Shown piece after piece: positions 15,751 through 19,104 of a DNA stretch of 19,104 bases. The notes below the pieces were generated by a model. It saw only the letters and a list, made by a program, of their open reading frames with translations. It had not been told where the DNA came from and did no database searches. Position 1 is the stretch's first letter, and each line of letters begins with the position of its first letter. The position numbers and the translations under genes were made by a program. Source of the stretch: SIG480 sp045586595 (GTDB taxonomy: Bacteria; Bacillota; Clostridia; Oscillospirales; JAAYXM01); contig JAZNAQ010000048.1 of assembly GCA_045586595.1 (NCBI GenBank), positions 1 through 19,104 of the forward strand. Direction: 5' to 3'.

Positions 15751-15762
15751 GTTTTATAATTA

Positions 15763-15799
15763 AAGCTCCGAAGATTAACTTTCTTCGGAGCTTATTTTT
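15763..15799 (+). terminator. Intrinsic terminator of pfp, overlapping the end of the convergent gene
   Basis: A 12-bp perfect stem AAGCTCCGAAGA/TCTTCGGAGCTT (15763-15774 with 15782-15793), a 7-nt loop and ATTTTT. On the opposite strand the stop codon of the oxidoreductase gene lies in the loop and its last codons form one arm. The minus-strand side lacks a good T-run. Confidence 0.9.
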
Positions 15800-17091
15800 G
15801 CATCTCCCGTTGCGGGGTTGTCAATAAGTTTGCCGTTCTCTTCAAAACGTGAGCCGTGGCATGGGCAGTCCCATGTTCTTTCGGCAGAGTTCCACTTAAG
15901 CGCACAGCCGAGGTGCGGGCAGCGCTTCACTGTCGGTGTAAGCAAATTTGCAGTCGCCTCAAACCCGTTTACCAGAAGCTGGGGCTTTAATATACTCCTT
16001 TGCGGAGAAAACACCTCTGCACAGTCATTTTTTCTTCCGCAAATTTCGTCGCGCAGTATCATTGCAGCCGCCATTGCCGAGGTAATCCCCCACTTATTGA
16101 AGCCGGAGGCAACATACATACTCGGCGTTTTTGCAGAATACTTGCCTATATACGGTACCCCGTCAAGGCTCATGCAATCCTGCGCCGCCCACTCGTACTT
16201 GAGTTTCGCCTGAGGATAGTTTGCTTTTACAAACTCGTGTATCTCATGCCAACTACCGCCCTGCTTGCCTGTGCGGTGCCCTCCCCCTCCGATAAGCAAA
16301 AGGTCTTTATATTGGCGAAACGACATACCTGTCTTATCCTCGTCCACATACATACCATCAATTTTGCCAGTGTTTTCATATGCCGATACATACGAGCGGT
16401 GCTGATAAAGCTTTAAAAAATAGCTCCCGTGCTTGTTTATAAACGGAAAGTGTGTTGCCACTATAATCTTCTCGGCAAGTATTTTGCCCTCATCCGAAAC
16501 CGCCGTATCAGGTGTAATATCCCGAATAAATGTGTTTTCATATATGTTGAGACCTTGCACAATCTGCGCTATAAACTTTAATGGGTTAAACTGCGCCTGA
16601 TTTTCAAAGCAGACCGCGCCCTGTGTCATAATCGGCAGCTCGTTTGGCTCAGAAAGCTTTGCCGCCATGCCCAACTCGTTTGCCGCACGCACCTCAGCCT
16701 CGATTTTCGCCCTGTCAGTGAGTGAATAGGTATATGCGCTTTTTCTCTCAAAATCGCAGTCAATATCTCTGCAGAGCCGCGCATATTCCTCAAGCGCGCG
16801 CTCGTTTGCAGAAAGGTACATCCGCGCCTTTTCCTTTCCTACCGAGCTTATGAGCTTTGAATATATAATCCCGTGCTGTGACGTTATTTTTGCCGTTGTG
16901 TTTTTTGTCGTACCCGATGCGATTTTGTTACCCTCAACAACAACGCAGTCTACACCCGCTTCTTTTAAAAAATGTGCGCAAAGCAAACCGCAAAGCCCGC
17001 CGCCGATGATTAACACATCGGTTTTTATCTCGCCCGAAAGCTTATCAAAGCCCGGCAGGCTCACGCTGTCACTCCACACCGATTTATGCAT
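15775..17091 (-). CDS. FAD-dependent oxidoreductase with C-terminal Rieske [2Fe-2S] domain
   Basis: A 438-residue two-domain protein. The N-terminal domain has a dinucleotide-binding fold of the D-amino-acid-oxidase class: DVLIIGGGLCGLLCAHFL (25-42), V-V-V-E (about 50-53), then the ASGTTKNTTAKIT stretch. The C-terminal 50 residues hold a Rieske cluster motif: C391-P-H393, then C409-P-C-H412, which should bind a [2Fe-2S] centre. This is the architecture of Bacillus subtilis YhfW, whose substrate is not known; the present protein is shorter. It likely passes electrons between a substrate-reducing or oxidising FAD and the iron-sulfur centre, but the reaction cannot be named. The ATG at 17091 follows GAGGGTG. 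The gene is single, and its 3' end lies inside the pfp terminator. Confidence 0.9.
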   Translation of the reverse strand: MHKSVWSDSVSLPGFDKLSGEIKTDVLIIGGGLCGLLCAHFLKEAGVDCVVVEGNKIASGTTKNTTAKITSQHGIIYSKLISSVGKEKARMYLSANERALEEYARLCRDIDCDFERKSAYTYSLTDRAKIEAEVRAANELGMAAKLSEPNELPIMTQGAVCFENQAQFNPLKFIAQIVQGLNIYENTFIRDITPDTAVSDEGKILAEKIIVATHFPFINKHGSYFLKLYQHRSYVSAYENTGKIDGMYVDEDKTGMSFRQYKDLLLIGGGGHRTGKQGGSWHEIHEFVKANYPQAKLKYEWAAQDCMSLDGVPYIGKYSAKTPSMYVASGFNKWGITSAMAAAMILRDEICGRKNDCAEVFSPQRSILKPQLLVNGFEATANLLTPTVKRCPHLGCALKWNSAERTWDCPCHGSRFEENGKLIDNPATGDAKISSEES

Positions 17092-17161
17092 AACTACACC
17101 CTCTTGATTTTATATTTGTTAATATTATCTGCAAATGTTGATGAAATAACAGCGACTACGC

Positions 17162-17199
17162 AAAAAAACAGAAAAGACGGACGAAAATCCGTCCGTCTT
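17162..17199 (-). terminator. Intrinsic terminator of the toxin/ankyrin pair
   Basis: A 10-bp perfect stem AAGACGGACG/CGTCCGTCTT (17199-17190 with 17183-17174), a 6-nt loop and a T-rich tail including seven T on the minus strand. It lies 18 nt after the ankyrin gene stop. Confidence 0.92.
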
Positions 17200-17217
17200 G
17201 TGGGATATGCAGATAAG

Positions 17218-18045
17218 TTATTCTGTTATGCCATAGCTCTTAGCCAATTCGATGAGTTTGTCTGCCCATTCGGGGGATTTTTCACCCAGGTAACCAACAG
17301 CGCATTTTATGTCAATAAATTTATTAATACAACATTCTTCATATGGGTTTGCACCTCTGTCAAGGAAATATTCAAAAGTCTCATAAGAATATTCACCGCC
17401 GCCGTAACAATACGAACAAATATATACTGGGTCGGAGGCATCATATCCCCATTCCTCTACAAGGTATCTGATTACTTCCTCATCCTTCCGACTGCATGCA
17501 ACTTTCAAAACCCGGTTTTTTTCAGGGTCTGCTCCCGCTTCCATCAGCACTTTTAGAATTTCCATTCCGTTTGGACGAAGCATTCTATCATACAAAGCCA
17601 TATCTGCAGGATGATCAAATCTATTTCTGGAAAAATTGACATCCGCACCGTTTTCAATCAGAAACTTAACTATCTTCAAATTGTCAATACTGTCACTTTC
17701 CGCTGCAAAGCCTAACGGAGATGTGCCGGTCAATAACGGTACATAGTTGACATCAGCACCGTTTTCTACCAGAAGCTCAACCATTTCAAGGTTTCCTGCT
17801 TCACATGCCGCGCCTAATGGGGTGTATCTGTCTTTTTCAGATAGTGCCGCTTTTATGACAGTACTGGTAACACAATTAGGATCTGCAAATTTCAGGATGG
17901 ATTCCAGTTTATTTATATCATTTTCTCTTATCGCATCAATCATTCTGTTACATTGAATTTTCCCATAACAGACAGATAGCACATTCGACAATAAAAACAA
18001 CAGGATAGAGATTAAGGTAATTTTTAATATTTTTTTCTTATCCAA
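17218..18045 (-). CDS. Membrane-anchored ankyrin-repeat protein, candidate immunity protein
   Basis: A 275-residue protein. Residues 1-28 form a lysine-led hydrophobic segment (KKKILKITLISILLFLLS) that fits a membrane anchor or signal peptide; the nearby LSVC is a poor lipobox. Ankyrin repeats follow, clearest at about 73-103 (TPLGAACEAGNLEMVELLVENGADVN) and 107-139 (SPLGFAAES ending IENGADVN), with degenerate ones at 33-67, 143-175 and 177-240. Ankyrin repeats bind proteins. The start is TTG at 18045, preceded by GGAGGG with 8-nt spacing, and overlaps the upstream gene by 8 nt, so the two are translationally coupled. Ankyrin proteins are known as immunity partners in polymorphic toxin loci, which together with the position suggests protection against the upstream protein. 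This role is inference. By eye the gene is more AT-rich than the housekeeping genes. Confidence 0.75.
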   Translation of the reverse strand: MDKKKILKITLISILLFLLSNVLSVCYGKIQCNRMIDAIRENDINKLESILKFADPNCVTSTVIKAALSEKDRYTPLGAACEAGNLEMVELLVENGADVNYVPLLTGTSPLGFAAESDSIDNLKIVKFLIENGADVNFSRNRFDHPADMALYDRMLRPNGMEILKVLMEAGADPEKNRVLKVACSRKDEEVIRYLVEEWGYDASDPVYICSYCYGGGEYSYETFEYFLDRGANPYEECCINKFIDIKCAVGYLGEKSPEWADKLIELAKSYGITE

Positions 18046-18919
18046 ATAAAAACCCTCCTATTCTTTCATACCATTCTGTAGAATCTTCCGGTGTATTTCC
18101 ATACCGAATCCACGGCAATACATCCAAAAGTCCATGTTCTAGCAAAAATTTAGGATCTGCATAGTTATATGTACCCATATCTTCATCTGCGGTAACGATA
18201 TTTCCGTTAGAATCAACAATAATCTCTCTTTTTCCGTCAGGAGAAACATATTTGGTATACTCTTTCCCATCCGATGCTGTGAATTGGTGACAATTTGCGG
18301 CTACAGTTTTCCAATCCCATTCTTTCGCCTGAGTTTCATTTTCGGGCAAATCGACATTATACTGATTTCTTTCATAATGTTTTTGCTTTACATGCTCTTC
18401 TAATGCTCTTCCCGCCGCTATTCTCAAAAGACCGCCCAACGGATTCTTCGTTGTTGCCATTACATTCGCCGCGTATATATTCTGCGGCAAATTGTCCCAG
18501 GATTCTTTAAGCCTATCCTGCCATGTTTGCTGAGACTGTTGAGATGTGTCTTTCACTTGAATATATGCGGGCGTTGCAGAGGAATAGAGGTTTATTTTTG
18601 TTCCCGCGACCTCTGATGGTGTGCACGGTAGCTTCTGTATCTTCGGTTCTCCGTCAACCGAAGGGCGGTATGGAAGCTTTTGTATCTTCGTCTCCTGCCA
18701 AAAGGGCTTTTCTCTCGCCGAATTAAACCCCTCAAAAAATGCATCATAGTCCTTCTCTGTTACGTCGTCTCCAACTATTTTTACGTTGGACGCAAATGGG
18801 TTTTGAGGTTGGGTTTGCGTTGTTGTCTGCAGGGTGCTGTTCTTTTTACTCGGTATCTTGCCCGGCTCATAGTCCATAAAGGTTTTTGGCCGTTTGTTAA
18901 ATAAATCTTGGGTTATCAT
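18038..18919 (-). CDS. Toxin-like protein with variable N-terminus and conserved-looking C-terminal domain
   Basis: A 293-residue protein that I cannot assign to a named family with certainty. Residues 1-45 are rich in Lys, Thr, Gln and Pro. A short duplicated motif KIQKLPxxPS occurs at 79-87 and 93-101. Residues 130-185 look helical. The C-terminal third (about 205-293) is compact and polar: NCHQFTASDGKEY, REIIVDSNGNIVT, MGTYNYADP, then DVLPWIRYGNTPEDS and WYERI. This pattern of DxxGTYNY followed by a D-x-x-P-W-x-x-YGN-x-x-x-D block reminds me of C-terminal domains of bacterial polymorphic toxins, recalled rather than searched. No signal peptide, LXG/WXG or RHS region is present. The downstream ankyrin gene overlaps it, as expected of a toxin-immunity pair. 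The ATG at 18919 has a GGAG 11 nt upstream. Confidence 0.6.
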   Translation of the reverse strand: MITQDLFNKRPKTFMDYEPGKIPSKKNSTLQTTTQTQPQNPFASNVKIVGDDVTEKDYDAFFEGFNSAREKPFWQETKIQKLPYRPSVDGEPKIQKLPCTPSEVAGTKINLYSSATPAYIQVKDTSQQSQQTWQDRLKESWDNLPQNIYAANVMATTKNPLGGLLRIAAGRALEEHVKQKHYERNQYNVDLPENETQAKEWDWKTVAANCHQFTASDGKEYTKYVSPDGKREIIVDSNGNIVTADEDMGTYNYADPKFLLEHGLLDVLPWIRYGNTPEDSTEWYERIGGFLFG

Positions 18920-18934
18920 TTAAACATCATCTCC

Positions 18935-18963
18935 ATTATAATATTTTTGTAGTTGTTTTGCAA
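18935..18963 (-). promoter_or_regulatory. Candidate promoter of the toxin/ankyrin pair
   Basis: Minus strand: TTGCAA (18963-18958), 17-nt spacer, perfect TATAAT (18940-18935). The predicted transcript would start only about 10 nt before the ATG, within or after the GGAG, so either translation is nearly leaderless or a promoter further upstream is used. Confidence 0.5.
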
Positions 18964-18974
18964 CAAATAATGAT

Positions 18975-18993
18975 CCCCCCGTGTAACGGGGGG
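18975..18993. repeat. GC-rich hairpin upstream of the toxin gene
   Basis: CCCCCCGT-GTA-ACGGGGGG, an 8-bp perfect stem. No clear T-run follows on either strand, so a terminator role is doubtful. It lies between the candidate toxin promoter and the right-edge repeat units. Confidence 0.7.
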
Positions 18994-19005
18994 TATTTCA
19001 TTTTC

Positions 19006-19097
19006 GGGCATAGCCCTAACTGTTACTGGCGACGCACAAGTGCGTTTTAGGTTGGCCTGCCAGCCACGCAACTGTTACTTATTACCCATAAATGGGT
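19006..19097. repeat. Two hairpin-bearing repeat units sharing AACTGTTACT
   Basis: AACTGTTACT occurs at 19018-19027 and 19070-19079, 52 nt apart. Each copy is followed by 4 nt and a hairpin of identical design: ACGCAC-AA-GTGCGT (19032-19045) and ACCCAT-AA-ATGGGT (19084-19097). The stems differ at two positions and both differences are compensated on the other arm. Each copy is also preceded by a small dyad (GGGC-ATA-GCCC at 19006-19016; TGGC with GCCA at 19053-19066). No gene is seen from 18920 to 19104. The array may continue past the window edge. Confidence 0.65.
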
Positions 19098-19104
19098 CCC
19101 GCGG

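Noticed and set aside
19006..19097. Integron attC sites or a CRISPR array at the right edge
   Set aside because: The core GTTRRRY and inverse core RYYYAAC of attC do not fit, no integrase is present, and there are only two units with no spacer pattern of CRISPR type.

Overview
The window looks like a chromosomal segment of a spore-forming, low-to-moderate GC Firmicute, most likely a Clostridia member (gut Oscillospiraceae/Ruminococcaceae-like by feel; genus not resolvable). Supporting signs are the gene order rpoB-rpoC-L7Ae-like-rpsL-rpsG seen in Bacillus and Clostridium, a SpoIIID sporulation regulator, a PPi-type phosphofructokinase, strong AAGGAGG ribosome binding sites, TTGACA/TATAAT promoters and many intrinsic terminators. 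Layout: (1) 1-8413, minus strand, is the RNA polymerase/ribosome cluster: rpoB, rpoC, rplGB (L7Ae family), rpsL and the start of rpsG, which runs off the left edge. A near-consensus promoter and a structured leader of about 220 nt precede rpoB. A second near-consensus promoter sits between rpoC and rplGB. (2) 8685-11010, minus strand, is a tightly coupled three-gene unit: queT (queuosine-precursor ECF S component), galU (UTP-glucose-1-phosphate uridylyltransferase) and a ZnuA-like metal-binding lipoprotein, with one promoter and one terminator. (3) 11093-12291, plus strand, is the classic rpsF-ssb-rpsR operon with a leader and a terminator shared with proA. (4) 12293-13973, minus strand, holds proA and spoIIID, each with its own signals; a perfect 32-bp palindrome lies between them. 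(5) 14030-15799, plus strand, is the pfp gene, convergent with (6) 15775-17091, minus strand, a DAO-fold FAD oxidoreductase with a C-terminal Rieske domain. (7) 17162-19104 is an accessory-looking island: a 293-residue protein with a toxin-like C-terminal domain, overlapped by an ankyrin-repeat protein with an N-terminal membrane segment. Upstream lies a short hairpin-rich repeat region at the right edge. How the parts work together: regions 1 and 3 are core transcription, translation and replication functions. Region 2 mixes cofactor-precursor uptake, nucleotide-sugar supply and metal binding. Regions 4 to 6 are metabolism and sporulation. The most interesting part is region 7. I read it as a candidate toxin-immunity pair next to two repeat units that share a 10-nt motif and the same hairpin design but differ by compensatory base changes in the stem. 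Both the function and the repeat family are inference and would need homology searches to confirm.
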